Source: a virus
Reading direction: 5' to 3' (one strand)
IMG/VR virus record: IMGVR_UViG_3300048839_000345
Coordinates: 1 to 54,169 of that record
Length of the DNA stretch: 54,169 bases
Below, piece after piece: positions 30,661 to 37,579 of the stretch. Below the pieces are notes generated by a model, which searched no databases, was not told the origin of the DNA, and saw nothing but the letters and a program-made list of their open reading frames with translations. Made by a program: the position numbers and the translations under genes. How positions within the stretch are numbered: position 1 is the first letter of the stretch; the number at the start of each line of letters is the position of its first letter.

Positions 30661-31351
30661 CAGTCGTTTCCTCAAAAAAATCAGGCTGCGGAACACGCGG
30701 GCTCCAGCGCGGTGGGCACTGCATGGCGTCCCAGCGGTCGGCCATGCCCCGTGCGGTGTTCTGCGGGCGGTTATGGTTCTGCGCTATGTCGGTGCTATCG
30801 ACCGAAGCGAACGGCCACTCTCTGCCACTGAGCTGCATCCCGCGCAGCATATGCACCCACGGCGTCCGGCTGTGCGCCTGAGCGATGGCGTTCCATGCGC
30901 GATCCATCTGGCGGCGCCACGGGTCGGAGAGGATTTGCCAATATTCGCCGGTCGATCCAATGCAGACGCGCGGCCACTCCTCTGTCAGCCTCACAAGCCG
31001 GTGGACGGGTTCGTCCATATGCCAGACAGGTGCGCCCCGCTCGCCATGCGGCCACTCCCTCAGAAGCGCATCCTGTTCCTGTGAGCCCGCGTCAATTACG
31101 TCCGGGATCACTGCCCAGGTAGTCGGGTAGTCCAGCCAGCGGTCGCACCAATCATAATAGCCGGTCCAGTCGCTGACGGGCTGGCCCTGCGTAAACGCCG
31201 AGAAAGCCCCATTGTCCAGCATGACGGACTGCGCCTGCTCATGTACGCGGGCGACCTGCTCCGGTCTCCAGAACGACACACAGAAGTGCCGCCCTGCGAG
31301 GCTGTAAAGCACGTCCAGAGGCGTGATCGGGGTGCCGTGGTAGTGGATCAC
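30653..31351 (-). CDS. Possible TGT/DpdA-like transglycosylase fold protein
   Basis: 232 residues from GTG 31351, which overlaps the previous stop as GTGA. It contains the ordered motifs SVMLDNGAFSAFTQGQ, AVIPDVIDAGSQ, APVWHMDEP, RVCIGSTGEYW, HMLRGMQL and FASVDSTDIAQNHN. The pattern of strands ending in Asp/Glu and a late Gly-rich loop suggests a TIM barrel like tRNA-guanine transglycosylase or the DNA-modifying DpdA group, with candidate catalytic Asp in LDNGAF and SVDST. No preQ0 synthesis genes are present, so any base would come from the host. The motif set is distinctive but the family call is tentative. Confidence 0.4.
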   Translation of the reverse strand: MIHYHGTPITPLDVLYSLAGRHFCVSFWRPEQVARVHEQAQSVMLDNGAFSAFTQGQPVSDWTGYYDWCDRWLDYPTTWAVIPDVIDAGSQEQDALLREWPHGERGAPVWHMDEPVHRLVRLTEEWPRVCIGSTGEYWQILSDPWRRQMDRAWNAIAQAHSRTPWVHMLRGMQLSGREWPFASVDSTDIAQNHNRPQNTARGMADRWDAMQCPPRWSPRVPQPDFFEETTDV

Positions 31352-31626
31352 TGGTGATAGCCCTCGACGGTCTGGAGGAATATCTCGACGGCGCTGCCAT
31401 AGCCCTGCTGGCGCATCAGATCGCACATCAGCGCATCCACGGCCCGGTGCAACTCCTGGCCGCTCAGCGTACGGCAGAGTTCGGCCATCTGCCATGCGGC
31501 GTCAGCCGGTGACATCAGGGGGCTTCTTGACAGCAAAGCCCGCACAGTCTCAGCATACACCGCCACCATCTCACCACCGGGAACGGCAGCGACGCGGGCT
31601 TTCAGCTCCTGGATGTCCGGGGTCAT
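31348..31626 (-). CDS. Hypothetical helical protein
   Basis: 92 residues, all-helical, with a central SPADAAWQMAELCRTL segment and a Cys-containing helix ALMCDLMRQQGYG. The ATG overlaps the upstream stop as ATGA, so it is co-translated within the leftward operon. No family is recognised. Confidence 0.6.
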   Translation of the reverse strand: MTPDIQELKARVAAVPGGEMVAVYAETVRALLSRSPLMSPADAAWQMAELCRTLSGQELHRAVDALMCDLMRQQGYGSAVEIFLQTVEGYHQ

Positions 31627-31844
31627 TGTGCGTCCCTCGCGGTGAGGAGGGCCTTAGCGTGCATGACGTGTTCATACAGACCAGAATGGCTCCATCCGTG
31701 TTCGGAAAACTTCGCCCATAAAGAGCCCGGCCCAGTGTATGGTATTTCTCCGCGTGCACACTGCGCTACAAGCTCAGCCGCATCTGGTGACTTTGCCATC
31801 ATTACGATCTGCGGAAACGCCGCCCCGCCTGTCTTATCTGTCAT
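31623..31844 (-). CDS. Hypothetical protein of leftward operon
   Basis: 73 residues with Gly/Ala-rich N-terminus (TGGAAFPQ), a Cys (VAQCARGEI) and an aromatic middle (LWAKFSEHGWSHSGLYEH). The start has AAAGGAAAGAG upstream. No family is recognised; the compact, His-rich centre could bind a metal but no complete site is seen. Confidence 0.6.
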   Translation of the reverse strand: MTDKTGGAAFPQIVMMAKSPDAAELVAQCARGEIPYTGPGSLWAKFSEHGWSHSGLYEHVMHAKALLTARDAQ

Positions 31845-31875
31845 CTCTCTTTCCTTTCGCTCTCGCGCTGTGAGG

Positions 31876-32181
31876 TTAATGCTTCGTCCGGTCGTAAATC
31901 TTCAGCGGCGGGTTTTGCTTTTCCCAGCGCTTCTTTCCGCCCAAGTATTTCCAGCGAAAGTTTGACCACGAGACGTTCCAGCGCGCATTCTTATTCATAA
32001 TAATCAGGTGGCGGACGGACGGCGTGCCTTTGACAGGCAGGCGCGGCCCCAAGCGCACCTCATAGCGCAAAGGATTTAGCCGTTCCGCCCATGTGACATA
32101 CTCCCATGCGACATCCCCGCGCAGGTGCAGCGTCACTGAAAGCCACGGCATGCGGATCATGTTTTTCTCTGGACAGTCCAT
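31876..32181 (-). CDS. Basic hypothetical protein
   Basis: 101 residues, basic and rich in Trp, Arg and Asn, with beta-like segments (LSVTLHLRGDVAWEYVTW; RYEVRLGPRLPV) and an Arg/Lys/Trp-rich C-terminus (NFRWKYLGGKKRWEKQN). The start has AAGGAG about 9 nt upstream. The charge suggests nucleic-acid binding, but no family is recognised. Confidence 0.6.
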   Translation of the reverse strand: MDCPEKNMIRMPWLSVTLHLRGDVAWEYVTWAERLNPLRYEVRLGPRLPVKGTPSVRHLIIMNKNARWNVSWSNFRWKYLGGKKRWEKQNPPLKIYDRTKH

Positions 32182-32236
32182 CCTACTTCTCCTTCAGCGC
32201 TCTCGCGCGTTGATAGTGTTCAGTCTTGGGGTGGGG

Positions 32237-32590
32237 TTAAGCGTCTTCCGAAATCCACTTGCGGACGGTGACCATCAGTCGCTCAACGGCAACGGGGTGA
32301 TCCTTGGCGTACTCCGTCAGCACGGGAACAATCTCATCACTGCCGAGCCCAAGCGCCTCCAACGTGTCAATGTCCATGCCTTCATATTGGCGCACGTCAA
32401 CGTCGCTGTAGACGGCAAGCCATAGTTCGTCACACTCAGGGTGAACGCGCCAGCTGTAAAAGTCGCCATCGTGAATGCCGGAGGATAAGACGCTTGGCTG
32501 ACCCGCATCGATAGGCTGGCGGCAGTTGTCGCATTGGTGGGCTTTGCGCCCGGCCCTTACGTTCCGTCTTGAGTGAAAGCTCATCTCCAT
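32237..32590 (-). CDS. Small protein with zinc-binding N-terminus
   Basis: 117 residues. QCDNCRQPIDAGQ with a later HPECDELW gives a C-x2-C ... H-x2-C type site, a treble-clef or zinc-ribbon-like module (about 20-55). The remainder is acidic and helical. ATG 32584 is an alternative start with GGGAATG in front. Part of the leftward accessory operon; role unknown. Confidence 0.6.
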   Translation of the reverse strand: MEMSFHSRRNVRAGRKAHQCDNCRQPIDAGQPSVLSSGIHDGDFYSWRVHPECDELWLAVYSDVDVRQYEGMDIDTLEALGLGSDEIVPVLTEYAKDHPVAVERLMVTVRKWISEDA

Positions 32591-32621
32591 TCCCTCTTCC
32601 GATAGTGTTCACTGTCCCGGC

Positions 32622-33272
32622 TCAAAGCGCCTTCGCCCCAGCCTCGATAAAATCCACAATCCGCAACGCCTCGGCCCGATACGTAGGCGAAGTCTCGGTC
32701 TGACAATGCGTGCGAGCCTGGCTGATTGCATCCTCTCCTATCCACGTCCGGCACCCGGCCTTGATGGCCATCCCTCCGAGCACGGATGTCCATGCGAAGT
32801 ATTCATATCCATCAGCACGTGTAGCGCGGGCGATGAGGATGAGCCCTCCGAGGTTCGCGCCTCCGAGGTCCGCGCCTTCGAGGACCGCGCCTCCGAGGTT
32901 CGCGCCTCCGAGGTCCGCGCCTTCGAGGACCGCGCCTCCGAGGTTCGCGCCTCCGAGGTCCGCGCCTTCGAGGTTCGCGCCTTCGAGGTCCGCGCCTCCG
33001 AGGTTCGCGCCTCCGAGGTTCGCGCCTTCGAGGTACGCGCCTTCGAGGTACGCGCCTCCGAGGTTCGCGCCTCCGAGGTTCGCGCCTCCGAGGTCCGCGC
33101 CTCCGAGGTCCGCGCCTCCGAGGTTCGCGCCTTCGAGGTTCGCGCCTGTCTTGAAGGCCCACTTAACTGCCAGCCCAAGCTTAAGGTAATAGCTGGCGTA
33201 TTCATCGCACTCGATTTCGGCAGTGATCTGCACGGCGCCGGTGAAGCGGTTTTTGATCTTAAAGAGTTCCAT
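32622..33272 (-). CDS. Pentapeptide-repeat protein
   Basis: 216 residues. Residues about 43-142 are about 20 pentapeptides of the form A(N/D/Y/V)L(G/E)G, predicting a right-handed quadrilateral beta helix of roughly five coils. A short N-terminal cap includes [13 protein letters not shown]. The C-terminal domain (about 143-216) holds two Cys and a helix. Members such as MfpA and Qnr mimic DNA and bind gyrase, but many others have unrelated or unknown roles. The middle position is unusually often Gly or Glu. It lies in the early accessory operon. Confidence 0.85.
   Translation of the reverse strand: MELFKIKNRFTGAVQITAEIECDEYASYYLKLGLAVKWAFKTGANLEGANLGGADLGGADLGGANLGGANLGGAYLEGAYLEGANLGGANLGGADLEGANLEGADLGGANLGGAVLEGADLGGANLGGAVLEGADLGGANLGGLILIARATRADGYEYFAWTSVLGGMAIKAGCRTWIGEDAISQARTHCQTETSPTYRAEALRIVDFIEAGAKAL
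32847..33146. repeat. 15-bp tandem repeats coding pentapeptides
   Basis: About 20 near-identical 15-bp units with the core ctccgaggttcgcgc, coding the pentapeptides on the minus strand. Because each unit is short and biased, several other frames on both strands stay open across the array; those are not separate genes. The near identity of the units suggests recent slippage or recombination. Confidence 0.9.
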
Positions 33273-33281
33273 GGCTGTTTC

Positions 33282-33479
33282 CTAACTGTTGTGCCGTCCA
33301 TCCGGCGTCTGTATTTGCTGTTGCTCAGCGGGCTGGGGACGGTGGCTTTGGGCCATGGCAAGCAAACCCTCGCACACGCACGCCATCGCATCGCTCAGTG
33401 CCCGGACGGTTTGCGTTTCTGCCTCTAGCGCGGCGCCGTAGGTATTGGCGCGCTGGGTGGTGATAGGGTGCTCGATCAT
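33282..33479 (-). CDS. 65-residue hypothetical protein
   Basis: A helical protein with an Ala-rich centre containing two Cys spaced by a Val (ACVCEGLLAM) and a Gln/Pro-rich tail. Its ATG overlaps the upstream stop (ATGA), consistent with the coupled leftward operon. No family is recognised. Confidence 0.5.
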   Translation of the reverse strand: MIEHPITTQRANTYGAALEAETQTVRALSDAMACVCEGLLAMAQSHRPQPAEQQQIQTPDGRHNS

Positions 33480-33640
33480 GCGATGTCCGCCACATCAAAA
33501 AGGTCGTCCACCGCCTCGCCCGGCGAATTGCCATGCCCGATAGGCGAGCCGGGGCCGTCATAGCTCTCGAAGGTGGCATACCAATGGTAACGCGGGTCGC
33601 GGGACGGGTTGCGCTGGATGATTACGGGTTCGATTTTCAT
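33476..33640 (-). CDS. 54-residue hypothetical protein
   Basis: Start ATG 33640 overlaps the upstream stop as ATGA. The sequence IEPVIIQRNPSRDPRYHWYA then FESYDGPGSPIG reads as a small beta hairpin domain ending in an acidic helix (EAVDDLFDVADIA), reminiscent of HicB-type or DUF1902-like beta folds, but too short to call. No toxin partner is seen. Confidence 0.5.
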   Translation of the reverse strand: MKIEPVIIQRNPSRDPRYHWYATFESYDGPGSPIGHGNSPGEAVDDLFDVADIA

Positions 33641-33924
33641 GCTGCGGCCCTCGTGTTCAGCGCGCAATAAGCGCGATACACCGCCCAGACAGTCTGCCCT
33701 GTCATGTCCAGCCACAGCTCGGAAGCATCGTCATCAGGCCAGCCGCGTTCGTCGAAGATGCTTTCAACAAGGCCAGCGCTTTCGTTCGGGAAAGCCTTGC
33801 AAGCAATCTCCAGCGCCATCGCTTCGGCAGGCGTCAGCAGATCGTTGACAGCCTCGGCTGCCATGCGGCCAGCGCGCTCTTCAGAGGCGTGGGCGTTCCA
33901 GTATTCTGTCTCGGTAAGGCGCAT
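33637..33924 (-). CDS. First gene of leftward operon, hypothetical
   Basis: 95 residues from ATG 33924, chosen for GAGGAG about 10 nt upstream; ATG 33951 is possible but lies inside the operator-like site. Acidic helical protein with a Trp-containing C-terminal half (DDDASELWLDMTGQTVWAVY). It is the first gene after the operator at 33949-33968 and so probably responds to the phage repressor. Confidence 0.6.
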   Translation of the reverse strand: MRLTETEYWNAHASEERAGRMAAEAVNDLLTPAEAMALEIACKAFPNESAGLVESIFDERGWPDDDASELWLDMTGQTVWAVYRAYCALNTRAAA

Positions 33925-33948
33925 ATGCGTGTTCTCCTCGTGTGAGAA

Positions 33949-33968
33949 CACTGTGCGTCAGAAGCACA
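33949..33968 (-). promoter_or_regulatory. Operator-like site, copy 1
   Basis: cactgtgcg (33949-33957), 5 nt, agcaca (33963-33968). The identical arrangement with a different 5-nt centre occurs at 34399-34418 between the two HTH genes. A TTGACT -35-like box on the minus strand (plus 33974-33979) sits just upstream, but no good -10 is visible. This suggests the repressor also controls the leftward operon. Confidence 0.55.
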
Positions 33969-34009
33969 TTGCTAGTCAAGCACGGATTGTGATGACACAG
34001 CACATTTTT

Positions 34010-34333
34010 TTAGGAGGCGCGTTTCGACAGGTCCGCAAGCGTGGAAAGAATAGCGATTGCTTTAGGCTTGTCAGCGTCCGGAATGGCGTCCCAGATTGAC
34101 CAGATAGCAGACGGCTGGGACGGGTCGCGCATGATAAGGTCTGCCGGTTCGCAACGCAGGGCATAGGCTGCGGCCTCAAGAAAGCCCTGCGAATACTCCT
34201 GCTTTCCACTCTCTATCTTTGATATGGCCGTTCGGTCCACATCCAGCCGGGATGCTAATTGTTCTTGGGTCAGGCCCCGATAACGACGCCACTCTTTGAT
34301 AAAGTGCCTGCGCGGCTGAGATGTCTTGCTCAT
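34010..34333 (-). CDS. XRE-family repressor (CI-like)
   Basis: 107 residues with a classical HTH at about 12-66: LTQEQLASRLDVDRTAISKIESGKQ. The C-terminal part is short with no peptidase (LexA/CI) domain, so induction by RecA cleavage is unlikely. It is divergent from the Cro-like gene at 34429. Its own TATAAT (plus 34373-34378) has a palindrome gcacaatgtgc between -10 and -35, which points to autoregulation. Good evidence for a switch, although no integrase is found. Confidence 0.8.
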   Translation of the reverse strand: MSKTSQPRRHFIKEWRRYRGLTQEQLASRLDVDRTAISKIESGKQEYSQGFLEAAAYALRCEPADLIMRDPSQPSAIWSIWDAIPDADKPKAIAILSTLADLSKRAS

Positions 34334-34372
34334 ACCGCCATTGTCCGCCTGTGGCCGCTGATGCTCTATAGC

Positions 34373-34418
34373 ATTATACGCACAATGTGCTTGACAGTCA
34401 CTGTGCGCTTATAGCACA
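34373..34418. promoter_or_regulatory. Divergent switch promoters with operators
   Basis: Minus strand: TATAAT (plus 34373-34378) with a weak GTGACT -35, driving the repressor. Plus strand: TTGACA at 34391-34396 toward the Cro-like gene, with only a weak -10 near 34410. Operators: the perfect palindrome gcacaatgtgc (34380-34390) and cactgtgcg-N5-agcaca (34399-34418), the latter shared with 33949-33968. A further actgtgc half site lies at 34420-34426. Confidence 0.65.
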
Positions 34419-34428
34419 AACTGTGCCT

Positions 34429-34647
34429 ATGACGCTCCCTGATTACATGACCCAGTTCGGCATGACCGACGACCGCGCCGCCGAAATCTTCGGCTACGAC
34501 CGCACAACCATCTCTCGTCTACGCAGGGGCATCCTAACCCCGTCATACGAAAAGATGATGGCAATTCAGGACATCACCCACGGGGCGGTGACCGTTGAAA
34601 GCTGGTCTGCACTGAAAGCGGCTCGCGCCAAGGCAGGTGCGGTATGA
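34429..34647 (+). CDS. Cro-like HTH protein
   Basis: 72 residues with MTDDRAAEIFGYDRTTISRL forming the helix-turn-helix (about 12-32), and a short helical tail. It starts at ATG 34429 directly after an operator half site with no Shine-Dalgarno, so the message may be leaderless. Divergent from the repressor and first in the replication operon, it probably antagonises the repressor to favour lytic growth. Confidence 0.7.
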   Translation: MTLPDYMTQFGMTDDRAAEIFGYDRTTISRLRRGILTPSYEKMMAIQDITHGAVTVESWSALKAARAKAGAV

Positions 34648-34733
34648 CCCGCCGTGCCCCCGCCGCCATCCTTCCACTAGCCATTGCCGCCTGGGCGGCC
34701 GTCCTGATCATCGTGGGAGCGATGCATGTCTGA
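34644..34733 (+). CDS. 29-residue membrane peptide
   Basis: ATGA-coupled to the Cro-like gene, and its stop overlaps the rusA start. It encodes a basic start (TRRAPA) and one hydrophobic helix (ILPLAIAAWAAVLIIVGAM). It may be a tiny membrane protein or only a coupling frame; the composition and the overlaps favour a real peptide. Confidence 0.45.
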   Translation: MTRRAPAAILPLAIAAWAAVLIIVGAMHV

Positions 34734-35238
34734 CCGGATCACTGCCCGTGCTGGGGGTGCACTGAAGGGGGCCGCGGTTGCGGCTGCGGTCCCCGTTTTT
34801 CTCAGCTTGCCCGCCCCGCCGTCAGTGAATGCGGCTTTCCGTAACACCTCGCGCGGCCGCGCGCTGACGCAGAAGGCTGTGGACTGGAAGGGTCACGCGG
34901 GCTGGGTACTTCGCCAGCAGCGTCCCCGCCACATCGCGGGCGAAGTGGCAGTGATCGTAAACGTCGAGCGCAATTCTATGAGCGCCGACATCGACAACAA
35001 GGTGAAGCTGTTGCTCGACCTGATCGTGTCGCATGGCGTGATTGAAGACGACCGCAACGTAGTCGCTGTCGCTGCCTCCTGGATCCCCAAACATTCGGCA
35101 ATGGCGCACCTCGCCATCCTGCCAGCCGGCCAGCTTGGCCTTCTACAATTCCACCCTGCTGCCTCAAACGGCGCCTGCAGCGGGTGGATTATCCCGGCGC
35201 CGTCAACTGAAGAAGAGGAGGCCCACTATGGGCTATGA
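34726..35238 (+). CDS. rusA: RusA-family Holliday junction resolvase
   Basis: 170 residues. PPSVNAAFRNTSRGR (about 31-45) and SADIDNKVKLLLDLI (about 86-100) are family hallmarks. Active-site residues align by spacing with E. coli RusA D70, D72, K76 and D91 as D88, D90, K94 and D109. It would cut four-way junctions formed by recombination or replication so that the DNA can be packaged. The C-terminal extension after about 135 overlaps the next gene by 11 bp. Confidence 0.9.
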   Translation: MSDRITARAGGALKGAAVAAAVPVFLSLPAPPSVNAAFRNTSRGRALTQKAVDWKGHAGWVLRQQRPRHIAGEVAVIVNVERNSMSADIDNKVKLLLDLIVSHGVIEDDRNVVAVAASWIPKHSAMAHLAILPAGQLGLLQFHPAASNGACSGWIIPAPSTEEEEAHYGL

Positions 35239-36013
35239 CCTTGCAACACTGAAAACGACGAAAGCGCAGCACCCGCCGCGCATTCTGATCTACGGGCCAC
35301 CCGGCCTCGGCAAGACATCGCTTGCCACCGAGTTCCCGGACCCGATCATTCTGGACATCGAGCAAGGTGTGCCGATGGGCGTGGAAATCCCCACGTTCGG
35401 GGCGGTGGAATCGTTCGACCAAGTGATGGACGCCATGAAGGCACTCTACACTGGAGATCACCAGTTCCGCACGCTCATCATCGACACGCTCGACCGTCTC
35501 GAACCGCTGGTCTGGGAAGCTGTCTGCGCCAAGAATGGCTGGAAGTCGATTGAAGATCCTGGCTATGGCAAGGGCTATGTCGCGGCGGACGAGATGTGGC
35601 GCAAGCTGTTCTCGGCTGCCAATATGCTCCGCACGCAGCGTGGCATGACGATCATCTACATCGCTCACTCTTCCATTGAGCGCTTCGATGATCCCACCTC
35701 GGCCCCCTACAGCCGCTTCGACATCCGCCTGCACAAGCGGGCAAATGCCACCGTGCAGGATGAAGTCGATGCCATCCTGTTCATCAACCAGGACATCGCT
35801 GTGAAGTCTGAAGACGTGGGCTTCAACAAGAAGGTACGTCACGCTGAAGGCGGCGGCCTGCGGTGGATCTACACCGAGGGGCGCCCCGCCTTCACCGCCA
35901 AGAACCGTTTCGGCCTGCCGGAGCGTATCAAGTACGACGCCGGGCAGGGCTACGCCCAGCTTTCCCCCTACCTGCCGCTTGTCGGCGCAGCAACCACGAA
36001 AGAAGCAGCATAA
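35228..36013 (+). CDS. Sak4-like RecA-fold ATPase
   Basis: 261 residues from ATG 35228 with AGGAGG in front. Walker A GPPGLGKTS (23-31) and Walker B LIIDTLD (83-89) mark a RecA-type core. The protein is of the short phage AAA/Sak4 class that promotes single-strand annealing together with a phage SSB. The neighbouring DUF669 SSB-like gene, overlapping by one base, fits this pairing. It probably acts in recombination-dependent replication. Substrate preference is inferred from the family. Confidence 0.8.
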   Translation: MGYDLATLKTTKAQHPPRILIYGPPGLGKTSLATEFPDPIILDIEQGVPMGVEIPTFGAVESFDQVMDAMKALYTGDHQFRTLIIDTLDRLEPLVWEAVCAKNGWKSIEDPGYGKGYVAADEMWRKLFSAANMLRTQRGMTIIYIAHSSIERFDDPTSAPYSRFDIRLHKRANATVQDEVDAILFINQDIAVKSEDVGFNKKVRHAEGGGLRWIYTEGRPAFTAKNRFGLPERIKYDAGQGYAQLSPYLPLVGAATTKEAA

Positions 36014-36492
36014 TGGCCAGTCTCGGAAAAACAGGTTTTGATTATACCAAGATCGAAGACAGCGATGTAATTGCTGCGGGTGAATACGCCATGAAGATCG
36101 TGGAGTCCGCCATCGTGCCAACGAAGGCCGGCACGGGAAAAATCCTTGTGCTGACAATGGAAGTCATGGAAGGGCCGATGAAGGGTCGGCGCCACTGGGA
36201 ACGCCTTAACATCGTCAACCCAAACGACGTCGCACAATCGATCGCGCACAAGCAGCTGAAGCGCATCTGCGAGGCTGCCGGCGTGCCGTCACCCCTGCTC
36301 GACAGTGAGGACCTGCACCACAAGCCGTTCATGGCCACACTGGCGATCCGCGAGGACGACTATGGCAAGAAGAACGACCTGAAGAAGGCGGCTCCGTATC
36401 GGACAACTGGTGGGCGCCCTGTTGCGCAGCAAGATGCAGGTGGCGCGGTGACGCAATCGGCGCAGGCCGGCGGCGGTATGCCCTGGGACTGA
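36013..36492 (+). CDS. DUF669-type single-strand binding protein
   Basis: 159 residues. Core beta domain with ILVLTMEVMEGPMKGRRHWERL and a helical AHKQLKRICEAAGV segment typical of DUF669. A disordered Gln/Gly-rich region ends in GGGMPWD, a short acidic-aromatic tip like that of SSB proteins that recruits partners. It likely coats single-stranded DNA for the Sak4-like ATPase and the nuclease. Confidence 0.8.
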   Translation: MASLGKTGFDYTKIEDSDVIAAGEYAMKIVESAIVPTKAGTGKILVLTMEVMEGPMKGRRHWERLNIVNPNDVAQSIAHKQLKRICEAAGVPSPLLDSEDLHHKPFMATLAIREDDYGKKNDLKKAAPYRTTGGRPVAQQDAGGAVTQSAQAGGGMPWD

Positions 36493-36588
36493 CCTGACCG
36501 GACGGGGCGGCAGCTTTGATACCACTCTGACTGCCGCCTCGCCCTTCTTCCTCCCGACAACCTTTCAGCATCGAGCGGAGTGCTTTCG

Positions 36589-36642
36589 ATGAACCCCTTT
36601 GCAATGCTTTTCAAGGGAGGCGCCAATGGTTGCGCTTCCTGA
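36589..36642 (+). CDS. Possible 17-residue leader peptide
   Basis: The otherwise empty gap 36493-36625 contains an ATG at 36589 with GGAGTG upstream and a frame ending inside the next gene at 36642. It could couple translation into the nuclease gene. Evidence is weak. Confidence 0.2.
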   Translation: MNPFAMLFKGGANGCAS

Positions 36643-37579
36643 AATCAAATCTCCCACTGCTCTCGCCATGGATGCGGCACGCGAGGCAGCCCAGATGTCG
36701 CGTGATGGTTACAGGATACCTGCCTCGGGCATGGGTCTCGAATGCGACCGGGCCCTTTGGTATGGCTTCCGGTGGGTGACCCCACCCAAGAAGTTCGAGG
36801 GACAGATGCTGCGCCTCTTCGAGGACGGCAATCTTGGCGAAGACCAGATGGTGCGTGACCTACGCGCCGCCGGGTATGCCGTGGTGGATCGCGACGACAA
36901 CGGCAAGCAGTTGGGTGTCAGTTTTGCGGATGGGCATGGGTTCGGTTATCTCGACGGCGAGATTGCGGGCATCCCAGAAGCGCCGTCCACGGTACATGTG
37001 CTTGAAATCAAGACGCACAAGGCTGAGAGCTGGAGGGCAGTGAAGAAGCGCGGGGTGGCGGCGAAGAAGCCCGATCACGTTACCCAGATGACGCTCTACA
37101 TGCACAAGCGGGGGCGGACACGGGCACTCTACGTCTACAAGAACAAGGACAATTCCGAAGTCGAGACGCAGCGCATAGAGTACGACGCGGCTGAGGGCGC
37201 CCGCATCGAAGCCCGCGCCGAACGCATTGCATTTGCCGACCGACCACCGGGCAAGTTGCACGAGGATCCGGAAACCAAAGCGGCATTTACCTGCAGGTTT
37301 TGTGATCACCTGGCCGTCTGCCATCAGGGGCAGGCATCGCGTCGCAATTGCCGAACCTGTATCTACGTGACGCCGGTGCGCGGCGGCAAGTGGGTTTGCG
37401 ACCGAGCCAATCATGAACTTGATCGCGAGGCGCAGGGCAGGGCGTGCGAGCATCACCTTCTGATTCCTGACCTCGTGAACGGGCAGCAGGTCGATGCCGA
37501 CATCGAGGCGGGCTGGATCGACTACGCCATGCCAGACGGCACGACCTGGCGCGATGTGGCGGGAGGCGGGCATGGTTGA
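36626..37579 (+). CDS. PD-(D/E)XK exonuclease, Cas4/RecB-like
   Basis: 317 residues from ATG 36626 with GGGAGG upstream. GYLDGEI (D110) and LEIKTHK (E127, K129) give the D-ExK core. The Gln/Tyr-rich helix HVTQMTLYMHKRG matches the QxxxY motif. A Cys cluster follows (TCRFC at 222-226, AVC at 233, then NCRTC and WVCDR), probably a 4Fe-4S site. In phages this class makes 3' single strands for annealing. It overlaps the helicase gene by 8 bp. Confidence 0.85.
   Translation: MVALPEIKSPTALAMDAAREAAQMSRDGYRIPASGMGLECDRALWYGFRWVTPPKKFEGQMLRLFEDGNLGEDQMVRDLRAAGYAVVDRDDNGKQLGVSFADGHGFGYLDGEIAGIPEAPSTVHVLEIKTHKAESWRAVKKRGVAAKKPDHVTQMTLYMHKRGRTRALYVYKNKDNSEVETQRIEYDAAEGARIEARAERIAFADRPPGKLHEDPETKAAFTCRFCDHLAVCHQGQASRRNCRTCIYVTPVRGGKWVCDRANHELDREAQGRACEHHLLIPDLVNGQQVDADIEAGWIDYAMPDGTTWRDVAGGGHG

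Noticed and set aside
32847-33146. CRISPR-like periodic repeat
   Set aside because: Units are 15 bp, contiguous and coding; there are no spacers and no cas genes.
32706-33428. Long rightward frames and other leftward frames across the 15-bp array
   Set aside because: They exist only because the repeat unit lacks stops in most frames. The pentapeptide reading on the minus strand explains the array.
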